Assembly (NCBI RefSeq): GCF_900637555.1
Contig: NZ_LR134378.1
Location: 940,001-1,004,000 of the forward strand
Source: Lautropia mirabilis
GTDB lineage: Bacteria; Pseudomonadota; Gammaproteobacteria; Burkholderiales; Burkholderiaceae_E
DNA: 64,000 nucleotides
Direction: 5' to 3'
Made by a program: the position numbers and the translations under genes. This document shows positions 1-7,149 of the stretch, one piece after another; within the stretch, counting starts at the first letter, position 1; every line of letters starts with the position of its first letter. The notes below the pieces were generated by a model. It was not told the origin of the DNA and ran no database searches. It saw only the letters and a list, made by a program, of their open reading frames with translations.

Positions 1-666
1 GTACCAGGCCGACGCATACTTGGCCGAGTACGCCATGATCTGCGTGTGGATGAAGCCCGACTCCTCCAGCGCACGACGGATGACGCCGATGCGGCCGTCC
101 ATCATGTCCGATGGCGCCACGATGTCCACGCCGGCCTGGGCCTGCACCAGCGCTTGCTGGCGCAGCAGCGGCAGCGTCTCGTCATTCAGCACATAGCCGC
201 TTTCGTCGATCAGGCCGTCCTGACCATGGCTGGTGTAGGGGTCCAGGGCCACGTCCGTCATCACGCCCAGCTCCGGGAAGCGCGCCTTCAGCGCCCGCAC
301 GGTACGGGGCACCAGGCCTTCCGGATCGGTGGCCAGACGGCCGTCCGGGGTCTTCAGATTGCTGGCAATGGCCGGAAACAGCGCCATGACCGGAATTCGG
401 CGCTCCACGCACTGTTCGGCAACCTTCAGAAGCTGCTCGATCGTGTAGCGATGCACGCCGGGCATCGAGCCGACAGGCACGGGGTCGCGCGTGGCTGCCC
501 CGTTGTCCTCGTGGACAAAGACGGGGTAGATCAGATCGTCGGGACGCAGGTGGTGTTCCTGCACCAAGCGTCGGGAAAAGTCCTGCCGTCGGTTGCGGCG
601 CATCCGGACGGTGGGGAATGAGCCCAGGTGGGCACTGGTGTCGGGGTGTGAGATGTCCTGATTCAT
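1..666 (-). CDS. hemB: Delta-aminolevulinic acid dehydratase (porphobilinogen synthase), 3' part cut by window edge
   Basis: HemB condenses two 5-aminolevulinate molecules into porphobilinogen in cytosolic tetrapyrrole synthesis. The frame is open from an ATG at 666 to the window edge and gives 222 residues of a family of about 330, so the C-terminal third is missing. The N-terminal 'RMRRNRRQDFSRRLV' block, 'LIYPVFVHE', 'PSDMMDGRIGVIR' and 'YSAKYASAWY' are HemB hallmarks. The Lys of YSAKYAS (about residue 216) is the first of the two active-site lysines; the second lies outside the window. It is followed downstream of its start, on the same strand but 150 bp away, by engB, so the two may share transcription. 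Identification is secure; only completeness is unknown. Confidence 0.95.
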   Translation of the reverse strand, partial: MNQDISHPDTSAHLGSFPTVRMRRNRRQDFSRRLVQEHHLRPDDLIYPVFVHEDNGAATRDPVPVGSMPGVHRYTIEQLLKVAEQCVERRIPVMALFPAIASNLKTPDGRLATDPEGLVPRTVRALKARFPELGVMTDVALDPYTSHGQDGLIDESGYVLNDETLPLLRQQALVQAQAGVDIVAPSDMMDGRIGVIRRALEESGFIHTQIMAYSAKYASAWY

Positions 667-817
667 GGTGATGAATATGATGGATGGCGGATGAGGCAGT
701 TGCGCTCGTACCGCCAGGAGATGTGTTCTTGAAACCGTCGAGCAATGTGGGCCGGCTGCCCGTCGGGCGCTGTGCCCGGCGCTGTCGGACAGCCCGAGGA
801 CCAGGGTCAGCGCATCG

Positions 818-1534
818 TCATGCGGGGGGCTGGATCATGCCCTGTTCCTTCAGCAGCATCGGTGCATAGGGGCCGTTGCCCTGCGCCACCAGCGCTGGCC
901 AGTCCTGAGCGCCACTTTCCAGCAGACAGGCAATGACATCGCGCAGCGGCTCGACGCCGGTTCGGTTCAGCGCCGAAAAGAGCTGCAGCAGCACCGGGCC
1001 TTCCCGCTGCTGGATGATGGCTTCCTGAAGCAGCTGGCGGCGCACCTCCAGGCCCTGCTGGCGCGAGAGCTTGTCGGCCTTCGTCAGCACCAGGACCAGC
1101 GGCAGCACACCGGGAATCCAGGCCAGCAGCTGCCGGTCCAGATCGGTCAGGCCGCGGCGGATGTCCACCATCAGCACGATGCCGGTCAGCGCCTGGCGGC
1201 GGGTCATGTAGTCGCCGGCCAGGGCCTGCCAGGATCGCTTGGCTTCGGGGCTGGCCGTGGCAAAGCCATAGCCCGGCGTGTCCACCAGGAAGCCCAGGGG
1301 CTCAGGCTGCTTGACGGGGCCCACGGCAAACAGGTTCAGGGCCTGCGTGCGGCCCGGCGTGCGGCTGGAGAAGGCCAGTCGCTTCTGGTTGCACAGGGTG
1401 TTGATGCAGGAAGACTTGCCGGCATTGGATCGGCCAACAAAGGCGACCTCCGGCAGTCCATGGGGGTTGGCCCGGTCGAGCTGGGGCAGCTTTGCCACCG
1501 TGTCGGCGAAGCGGGCGGTCGTCAGGATGCTCAT
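818..1534 (-). CDS. engB: Ribosome biogenesis GTP-binding protein EngB/YsxC
   Basis: This is a TRAFAC-class GTPase needed for assembly of the large ribosomal subunit. It has 238 residues, slightly longer than the usual 200-220. Motifs in order are G1 'GRSNAGKSS' (residues 34-42), a G2 region 'SSRTPGRTQ', G3 'DTPGYG' (85-90) and G4 'TKAD'. The frame stays open upstream for 35 more codons, but the start at 1534 gives the standard 'MSILTTARF' type N-terminus seen in proteobacterial EngB, so I chose it. The gene lies upstream of hemB on the same strand and is divergent from the cytochrome c4 gene, a common arrangement in beta- and gammaproteobacteria (EngB next to c4). Confidence 0.95.
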   Translation of the reverse strand: MSILTTARFADTVAKLPQLDRANPHGLPEVAFVGRSNAGKSSCINTLCNQKRLAFSSRTPGRTQALNLFAVGPVKQPEPLGFLVDTPGYGFATASPEAKRSWQALAGDYMTRRQALTGIVLMVDIRRGLTDLDRQLLAWIPGVLPLVLVLTKADKLSRQQGLEVRRQLLQEAIIQQREGPVLLQLFSALNRTGVEPLRDVIACLLESGAQDWPALVAQGNGPYAPMLLKEQGMIQPPA

Positions 1535-1726
1535 GCCGCCATTATCCCGTAAACTCGCGCGCCCGGCTCCGACCGTCGTGGTTCCGGTCGCCGTGGCTCC
1601 CGGCCGATGGACGGTTGCCGCCAACGCGGCTGGGGGCAAAAAGTTTGATCAGGCGCAACGATTTGTCCGCCCATCGTCGCTATGCTTGGGCGATCCTGAA
1701 CTAGCTACGAGTAGGTCAATAGGAAC

Positions 1727-2509
1727 ATGCGGACGACAGGAACGATGGCAGCGCGACTGGGCATGCAGGATGCCTGTGATTGCCGAGAGACGGCAGCGAC
1801 GACGGAAGTGTCGGGCATTGCCCTGCGGCTGACCCAGTACCTGCGGCCGCGTGCGCTGGCCGGCCTGGCTGCCGGGCTGATGCTGTGCGCCGCCGGCCCG
1901 CTCATGGCCCAGGAGGCCGCCAAGGAAGAAGGGCCGCTCAAGCCGGACCTCAAGGCCGGCCAGGAAACGGTCGAGGAAGTCTGTGCCGCGTGTCACGGCG
2001 CAGACGGCAACAGCCAGATTCCCCAGAACCCCAAGCTGGCGGGTCAGCATGCGGAATACATCCGCAAGCAGCTCAAGGACTTTGCGCCCGGTGAGGGTGA
2101 CAAGCCGGCTGCCCGCGTCAATGCCGTGATGGGTGCCTTTGCCTCCCAGCTCACCCCGCAGGACGTGGTCAACGTGGCCGCCTTCTTTGCCTCGCAGAAG
2201 CTCGAGCCCACGGCAGCCCACAATGCCGAATCCATGGAGCTGGGCCGCAACATCTATCGGGGCGGCATCCCGGGCAAGGGCGTGCCGGCCTGTGCCGCTT
2301 GCCATGGCCCGGCGGGTGACGGCATGCCGGCCCAGTATCCGGCGCTGCATGGCCAGTTTGCCGAGTACACCCAGGCTCAGCTGGTGGCCTTCCGCGACGG
2401 CACCCGTACGAACAACCACCCGATGGCAGCCATTGCCATCCGCATGACCGACCCGGAAATCAAGGCCGTGTCGGACTACATCGCCGGCCTGCGCTCCGAG
2501 GCACACTGA
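1727..2509 (+). CDS. Diheme cytochrome c4 (periplasmic)
   Basis: This is a periplasmic or membrane-associated electron carrier with two class I cytochrome c domains. Two CAACH heme-attachment motifs stand at residues 86-90 and 189-193, each followed by the GADGN/GPAGDGM turn typical of c4. An N-terminal export signal is visible at about residues 31-61 ('LAGLAAGLMLCAAGPLMA' then Q). The 30 residues before it are atypical for a signal peptide. The true start may therefore be the in-frame GTG at 1808 or the ATG at 1763; 1727 is only the longest choice, though it has 'aggaa' just before it. The gene is divergent from engB and ends in hairpins at 2528-2618. Likely electron donor to a terminal oxidase (family knowledge). 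Confidence 0.9.
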   Translation: MRTTGTMAARLGMQDACDCRETAATTEVSGIALRLTQYLRPRALAGLAAGLMLCAAGPLMAQEAAKEEGPLKPDLKAGQETVEEVCAACHGADGNSQIPQNPKLAGQHAEYIRKQLKDFAPGEGDKPAARVNAVMGAFASQLTPQDVVNVAAFFASQKLEPTAAHNAESMELGRNIYRGGIPGKGVPACAACHGPAGDGMPAQYPALHGQFAEYTQAQLVAFRDGTRTNNHPMAAIAIRMTDPEIKAVSDYIAGLRSEAH

Positions 2510-2527
2510 TCGGTCGCTTTCCCCGCT

Positions 2528-2547
2528 GCACCGGTTTTCGCCGGTGC
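2528..2547 (+). terminator. Hairpin after cytochrome c4
   Basis: The arms GCACCGG and CCGGTGC (7 bp, perfect) enclose a 6-nt loop 19 bp after the cytochrome stop codon. There is no T-tract, so this may act together with the stronger hairpin at 2583-2618. Confidence 0.4.
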
Positions 2548-2582
2548 GCGGTGAAACCCAAACCCAACAAGGGCTTCAACAA

Positions 2583-2618
2583 AAAGGGCCTGCTGGCATT
2601 GAGTCCAGCAGGCCCTTT
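2583..2618. terminator. Bidirectional intrinsic terminator between convergent genes
   Basis: A perfect 14-bp inverted repeat (2583-2596 pairing with 2605-2618, loop of 8) begins with A's and ends with T's, so it works in both directions. It lies between the convergent cytochrome c4 gene and the TonB receptor, whose stop codon is 6 bp away. Confidence 0.85.
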
Positions 2619-2623
2619 CTGCA

Positions 2624-4924
2624 TCAGAACTGCATCTTCAGCGACACGAAGACAGTGCGGGGATCTCCCAGCACGGCCATCCGGTCATCCACGTCCTCGG
2701 CATAGACCTTGTTTGCCACGTTGTAGAGGTGACCGTTCAGCGTCAGCCGCCGGTTGATCCGGTACTCCAGCCCCAGATCCACCAGCGTGGCTGCCGGCCA
2801 GTAGGCCGTGTTCTGGGCGTTGGCGTAGAGGCGGCTCACATGGCGCAGCGTGGCATCCACGCTCAGGTTCGGCGTCAGCGCATAGGTGCTCCACAGATTG
2901 GCGATGGTGCTTGGCGTGTTGGTGGGTGCCTTGCCGGCCAGCGAGATATCGCCCTGATAGAAGTTGCGGTACTCGGCGTCGGTATAGGTGGCATTGCCCT
3001 GCACGCTCCATTGCCGGGTCAGTTGCAGTCCGGCCTTCAGCTCGACGCCGCGGGCACGCTGCTTGCCGATCAGCAGACGCTGGCGCCGATTCTGCGGGTT
3101 GGAGGTGGCGATGTTCTTGCGTTCGATGTCGAAGAGCGCCACCGTTGCATTGCCCCGCCCGTCCAGGAAGCCCAGCTTGCTGCCGATCTCCAGCTGCCGG
3201 CCCGTGGTCAGCTTGGTGTTGTCGGAGAGCGTGGAGAAATAGGCGCTGGCCAGGTTGCCCGAGGCCGGATCGGCCGCCGTGGCGTACTGGGCGTAGACCA
3301 TCACCTGCGGGCTGATGTCCCAGGTGGCGCCGATGCGGCCCGTGGTGGGGTGGTAGGTGCGGCTGATGTCGCGTTCGTCGACCGCGTCCGCATCATCCCA
3401 GCTGGTGTAGTGCAGCTTCACGCGTTCGTGGCGCAGCGCAGTGATCAGCTTGATGGTCGGCGTCAGCTCGGTGCGGTTCTCCAGGTACGCAGCCACCGTG
3501 TCCACGCGATGCCGGTTCTTCGGGTCGTAGCGGGACGGAATGCCCTCGATGTCGTAGAAGTACTCCGTCACGAAGCGGTCCGGATCGACCATGCTCTTGA
3601 AGTCGTCGTTGTACGACGGGTAGGTGGTCTGGCGGTTGAACGACACGTCCAGACCGAAGCTCCAGTCGCTGCGGTGGCTGCCCAGGTCGTGGCGCAGCGT
3701 GCCGTCGATGCGATCGCCATACACCCGCTGGTCATGGCGCTGCAGCAGCGGGTTGGTGCGCGTCACCTCGGTTCCGGCCCCGTTCAGCTCGTAGACTTCC
3801 ACGTTGCGGTAGTCGCGCAGCGCGTCATAGGCATAGAAGGTGTTCTTCAGCGACAGCGCGTCGCTTGCCTTCCACTCGGTCACCGAACGCAGCCACTGCA
3901 CCCGCTGGGCAAACATGCCGTCGGCGCTGTTGTAGTTCTTGTAGCGCAGCCGCTCCAGCACGTTCAGCTCGCCGGTGGCAGGCTGGTTCAGCGGCGTGCC
4001 CCAGTACGGGCGATGGGCCCGCGTGCGCTGGTGTTCATAGGCCAGCGTGTGCGTCAGACCGCCGCCCAGATCCGACAGCAGCGAGGTCAGCACCTGGCTG
4101 CTGTGCTCACGGGTGTCGTCGGTCACTTCGCCGCCGCGTTCGTGGTTCACGTCGATGCGCCAGTAGTGATCGCCCTGGCCGTTGCCGTCACCGGCAATCC
4201 GCCGGTTGAGGCCGAACGCAACCTGGCGCTTGCTGCGGCTGCCCAGGCCCACCTGCACTTCGCTGCTGTCACGGCGCTGCGCCGTCTTGGTGACGTAGTT
4301 GATGGTGCCGCCAACGCCGCCAGCCCCGTACAGGAAGCTCGAGGGGCCGGCGATGTCCTCGACCCGCTCGTAGATCCAGCTGTCCACCGGCTGGGTGGCG
4401 ATGGTGTACTGCAGGTTGATGCCGTTGTAGGTCTGGTTGACCGATGCGCTGTTGAAGCCCCGTTGCCTGACCTGCGTGTCGCCCGGCGTGGCGCTGGTGC
4501 TCACGCCCGGCATGCTGTGCAGGATCTCGTGCGTGTTGCGGGCGCCGCGGGCCTCGATGGTCGCCCGGTCCACGACCGTGACCGAGGCCGGGGTCTCACG
4601 CTCGGTCAGGCCCAGGCGGCTGCCGGCCTGGTTGGGAATGTCCATGTCCAGCCGACCATTGGGGCTTTCCTGACGATCCCGTACCGACACGGTCGGCAGC
4701 TGCGCATGCCGGCCGGTGCCGGTTGCAGAGGGGGTGTCGGCACGCTGTCTGGCAGCGTCGTTGGCGTCGACCGACTGCGCATGGGCAGTCGGTGCCATCA
4801 GCACGCCCAGAGAGCACGAAAGCGCCAGCAGCAGGCTGGGCAGCCGGGGCGATGCCGTGAGGGCCGAATGGGAAGAGGCTGTCTGCGGTCGGCCTGCATG
4901 GCCGCCGTGATGCGTCGGTTTCAT
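2624..4924 (-). CDS. TonB-dependent siderophore receptor (outer membrane)
   Basis: This is an outer-membrane gated channel for a ferric siderophore, powered by TonB-ExbBD. From the ATG at 4924 it has 766 residues: a signal peptide (hydrophobic 'SLLLALSCSLGVLMAP', cleavage after AHA), a TonB-box-like 'LPTVSVRDR', a plug domain with 'GPSSFLYGAGGVGGTINYVTK', and a 22-strand-type barrel ending in the aromatic 'VFVSLKMQF'. The spacing and plug signature fit the siderophore-receptor subfamily (FhuE/FpvA/FoxA type), but the substrate cannot be read from sequence. The frame is open 40 codons upstream; I chose 4924 because the signal peptide follows it closely. It stands alone; no siderophore synthesis or sigma/anti-sigma pair adjoins it. 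Confidence 0.9.
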   Translation of the reverse strand: MKPTHHGGHAGRPQTASSHSALTASPRLPSLLLALSCSLGVLMAPTAHAQSVDANDAARQRADTPSATGTGRHAQLPTVSVRDRQESPNGRLDMDIPNQAGSRLGLTERETPASVTVVDRATIEARGARNTHEILHSMPGVSTSATPGDTQVRQRGFNSASVNQTYNGINLQYTIATQPVDSWIYERVEDIAGPSSFLYGAGGVGGTINYVTKTAQRRDSSEVQVGLGSRSKRQVAFGLNRRIAGDGNGQGDHYWRIDVNHERGGEVTDDTREHSSQVLTSLLSDLGGGLTHTLAYEHQRTRAHRPYWGTPLNQPATGELNVLERLRYKNYNSADGMFAQRVQWLRSVTEWKASDALSLKNTFYAYDALRDYRNVEVYELNGAGTEVTRTNPLLQRHDQRVYGDRIDGTLRHDLGSHRSDWSFGLDVSFNRQTTYPSYNDDFKSMVDPDRFVTEYFYDIEGIPSRYDPKNRHRVDTVAAYLENRTELTPTIKLITALRHERVKLHYTSWDDADAVDERDISRTYHPTTGRIGATWDISPQVMVYAQYATAADPASGNLASAYFSTLSDNTKLTTGRQLEIGSKLGFLDGRGNATVALFDIERKNIATSNPQNRRQRLLIGKQRARGVELKAGLQLTRQWSVQGNATYTDAEYRNFYQGDISLAGKAPTNTPSTIANLWSTYALTPNLSVDATLRHVSRLYANAQNTAYWPAATLVDLGLEYRINRRLTLNGHLYNVANKVYAEDVDDRMAVLGDPRTVFVSLKMQF

Positions 4925-5144
4925 GGTGAGGGGTTCGTGGAAGGAAAGGGGGCGCGCACGGGATGCTCGGCCGTAGCCACGCACCATCCTGCCCAGGGAA
5001 ATACGACCCGCTGGTTCGATGGAAAGGGTTCCGGCAGGAATCACTCACTCCGACGGAATGAGGGTCTCCGCGCGCTGCCGACTAGGGCACGTATCTTGAA
5101 GAAGGCGAGGGAAGGCCGTCTTGCCTTCGATCAAGAGCCTTGCA

Positions 5145-5163
5145 GATACTGGGATAATGTATC
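5145..5163. promoter_or_regulatory. Dyad upstream of the TonB receptor, possible Fur-type site
   Basis: GATAC and GTATC arms flank an A/T-rich centre that includes GATAATG, which resembles a Fur hexamer. It lies about 220 bp upstream of the receptor start and 64 bp past the end of lysA. The position is rather far for a simple operator, so the call is weak. Confidence 0.2.
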
Positions 5164-5226
5164 AGGTCGGCGCATGGCGATCGCACGCGCCGGCTCCCAT
5201 TCCTTGTCGTTCCTTACCCCTGCTGT

Positions 5227-6519
5227 CTAAGGCAGCCGCTTCTCGTGCCGCAGCAGGTCCGCCATCGTCTCGCGCTCGCGGATGAGGTGCACATGCTTGC
5301 CGTCGATCAGCACCTCGGCCGGCCGTGGGCGGGAGTTGTAGTTGGAAGCCATGGTTGAACCATAGGCACCGGCCGACAGAATGGCCAGCACCGCATCCGG
5401 TGGCAGCGCCAGCGGGCGCTTTCGGGCCAGCCAGTCGCCACTCTCGCATACCGGCCCCACCACGTCGGCCGTCACCACGGGTGCATTTCCGGGGTTCACC
5501 ACCTCGACACGGTGGTACGCCTGGTACAGCGCCGGCCGCATCAGGTCGTTCATGGCGGCATCCACCACCGCAAAATGCTGGCCCTCGTTGTCCTTCAGGT
5601 ACTCCAGGCAGGTCAGCAGCAGCCCGGCATTGCCCACCAGCGCGCGACCGAACTCGAAGGTCACGCCCGGCAGCCCGTCGGGACGCCACTGCGTCAGGCG
5701 GTCGAACAGCGCCTGCATCAGCGCTTCCGGCGTGGGCGGCGTCTCGTTGTCGTAGCGGATGCCCAGACCGCCGCCCAGGTCCAGATGCCCGATGGCGATG
5801 CCCTCGGCTTCCAGCTGATCCACCAGGGCCAGCACCCGATCCAGCGCCGCCAGGAAAGGCGAGGCCTCGGTGATCTGAGAACCGATGTGGCAGTCGATGC
5901 CGTGGATCTGCAGGTGGGGCAGGGCAGCGGCCTGACGATAGGCAGCCAGCGCCTGGCTGTGCGGGATGCCGAACTTGTTTTCCTTCAGCCCGGTGGAAAT
6001 GTAGGGGTGGGTGGCGGCGTCCACGTCCGGGTTGATGCGCAGCGACACCGGTGCGCGCTTGCCCATCTCGCCGGCAATCTGGTTGATGCGCTCCAGCTCG
6101 GGCAGCGATTCCACATTGAAGCAGGCGATGTCGGCCGCCAGGGCCTGGCGGATCTCGTCGCCCGACTTGCCCACGCCCGAGAACACGACCTTGCGCGGGT
6201 CGCCGCCCGCCGCGATGACCCGAGCCAGCTCGCCGCCCGATACCACGTCGAAGCCTGCCCCCAGCTGGGCGAACAGCCCCAGGATGGCCAGGTTGGAACT
6301 GGCCTTCACGGCAAAGCAGATGCGGGCGTCACGCCCGGTCAGGGCCTGGGCAAAGCGCTGCCAGGTCGCCTCGATGGCCTGCCGGCTGTAGACGTAGAGG
6401 GGCGTGCCATATTCGCCGGCCAGTGCCAGCAGGCTGAGGCCACCCGCCAGCAGCTCGCCCTGGGCATTGCGCGACAGCCAGCCGTCGGGGGTATTGAAGG
6501 TCGCGTCGATCGCGCTCAT
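5227..6519 (-). CDS. lysA: Diaminopimelate decarboxylase
   Basis: LysA is a PLP enzyme that decarboxylates meso-diaminopimelate to L-lysine, the last step of lysine synthesis. It has 430 residues. The PLP lysine is in 'FAVKASSNL'; other family blocks are 'HIGSQI', 'LDLGGGLGIRY', 'CESGD' and, near the end, 'GAYGSTMASNYNSRPRP'. The start at 6519 is fixed by an ATGA overlap with the stop of lptM. Upstream extension of the frame is a shadow running through lptM. The lptM-lysA pair facing away from cyaY is standard in proteobacteria. Confidence 0.96.
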   Translation of the reverse strand: MSAIDATFNTPDGWLSRNAQGELLAGGLSLLALAGEYGTPLYVYSRQAIEATWQRFAQALTGRDARICFAVKASSNLAILGLFAQLGAGFDVVSGGELARVIAAGGDPRKVVFSGVGKSGDEIRQALAADIACFNVESLPELERINQIAGEMGKRAPVSLRINPDVDAATHPYISTGLKENKFGIPHSQALAAYRQAAALPHLQIHGIDCHIGSQITEASPFLAALDRVLALVDQLEAEGIAIGHLDLGGGLGIRYDNETPPTPEALMQALFDRLTQWRPDGLPGVTFEFGRALVGNAGLLLTCLEYLKDNEGQHFAVVDAAMNDLMRPALYQAYHRVEVVNPGNAPVVTADVVGPVCESGDWLARKRPLALPPDAVLAILSAGAYGSTMASNYNSRPRPAEVLIDGKHVHLIRERETMADLLRHEKRLP

Positions 6520-6731
6520 TCGCGGTTTCCTTTCCGGGGGGAGGTGGCGGCATCCGTGCCTTGAGTGGCCTCGGAGTCTTCCTGGCGGGAGGGCATCGTC
6601 ACGGCCGGGGTGGCCTGCTCGATGACGGGTTCGGGCGGCAGATACAGGGGGCCCTTCTGGCCACAGCCGGCCAGCAGGCAGGCGCCGGCCAGCAGGAGGG
6701 CCGGCGGAGTGATTAAAATGGAAGCACGCAT
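6516..6731 (-). CDS. lptM: Small lipoprotein LptM (YifL family)
   Basis: This 71-residue lipoprotein has a signal peptide and the lipobox LAGC (Cys at about residue 23) followed at once by 'GQKGPLYLP', the family signature. LptM is known in E. coli to assist oxidative maturation and assembly of the LPS translocon LptDE at the outer membrane. The tail after about residue 35 is low complexity (E, Q, T, S, P) and poorly conserved in the family. It overlaps lysA by 4 bp, so the two are translationally coupled. Confidence 0.88.
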   Translation of the reverse strand: MRASILITPPALLLAGACLLAGCGQKGPLYLPPEPVIEQATPAVTMPSRQEDSEATQGTDAATSPRKGNRE

Positions 6732-6793
6732 GATTCATCCACGCCGGGCCTGACAATGGCGGGCCCGGTCACAACAGGGAACAGAACTCTAGC

Positions 6794-7138
6794 ATGAGCG
6801 GAAACAGCTTTTCGCAACGGGTGGACGTCGTCCTGGACGCTCTCACCGAAGGTATCGAGACGGCGGCCGAAGCGGCCGACATGGATCTGGAAGTGACCCG
6901 TGCCGGCAATGTCATCACCCTCGAATTCGAGGACCGGTCGCAGATGGTCATCAACAGCCACGAGGCGGCCGGTGAGGTCTGGGTGGCTTCCAAACGGGGC
7001 GGGTTCCACTTCCGGCCCGGCGAGCAGGGCTGGATCGACACCCGCAGCGGCCGCGAGCTGCTGGATCTGGTGGCCGACGAGATCGGTTTTCACGCCGGCC
7101 AGCCGATCGATCTGTCGGCCATCCGTTTCACGGACTGA
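6794..7138 (+). CDS. cyaY: Iron-sulfur assembly protein CyaY (bacterial frataxin)
   Basis: CyaY is a frataxin-fold protein that binds iron and regulates the IscS-IscU sulfur-transfer step. It has 114 residues, against about 105-110 in the family. An acidic N-terminal helix (D/E-rich, residues 10-35) and the conserved strand 'QMVINSHEAAGEVWVAS' followed by 'GGFHF' identify it. It is divergent from lptM-lysA across 62 bp, which must contain both promoters, and convergent with mrcA (11 bp between stops). Confidence 0.93.
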   Translation: MSGNSFSQRVDVVLDALTEGIETAAEAADMDLEVTRAGNVITLEFEDRSQMVINSHEAAGEVWVASKRGGFHFRPGEQGWIDTRSGRELLDLVADEIGFHAGQPIDLSAIRFTD

Positions 7139-7149
7139 CCGATCAACGC

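Noticed and set aside
2729-5230. 833-codon plus-strand frame opposite the TonB receptor
   Set aside because: It runs antisense to a clear receptor gene; its composition (Arg/Ala/Val-rich, no domain) is what a high-GC shadow gives.
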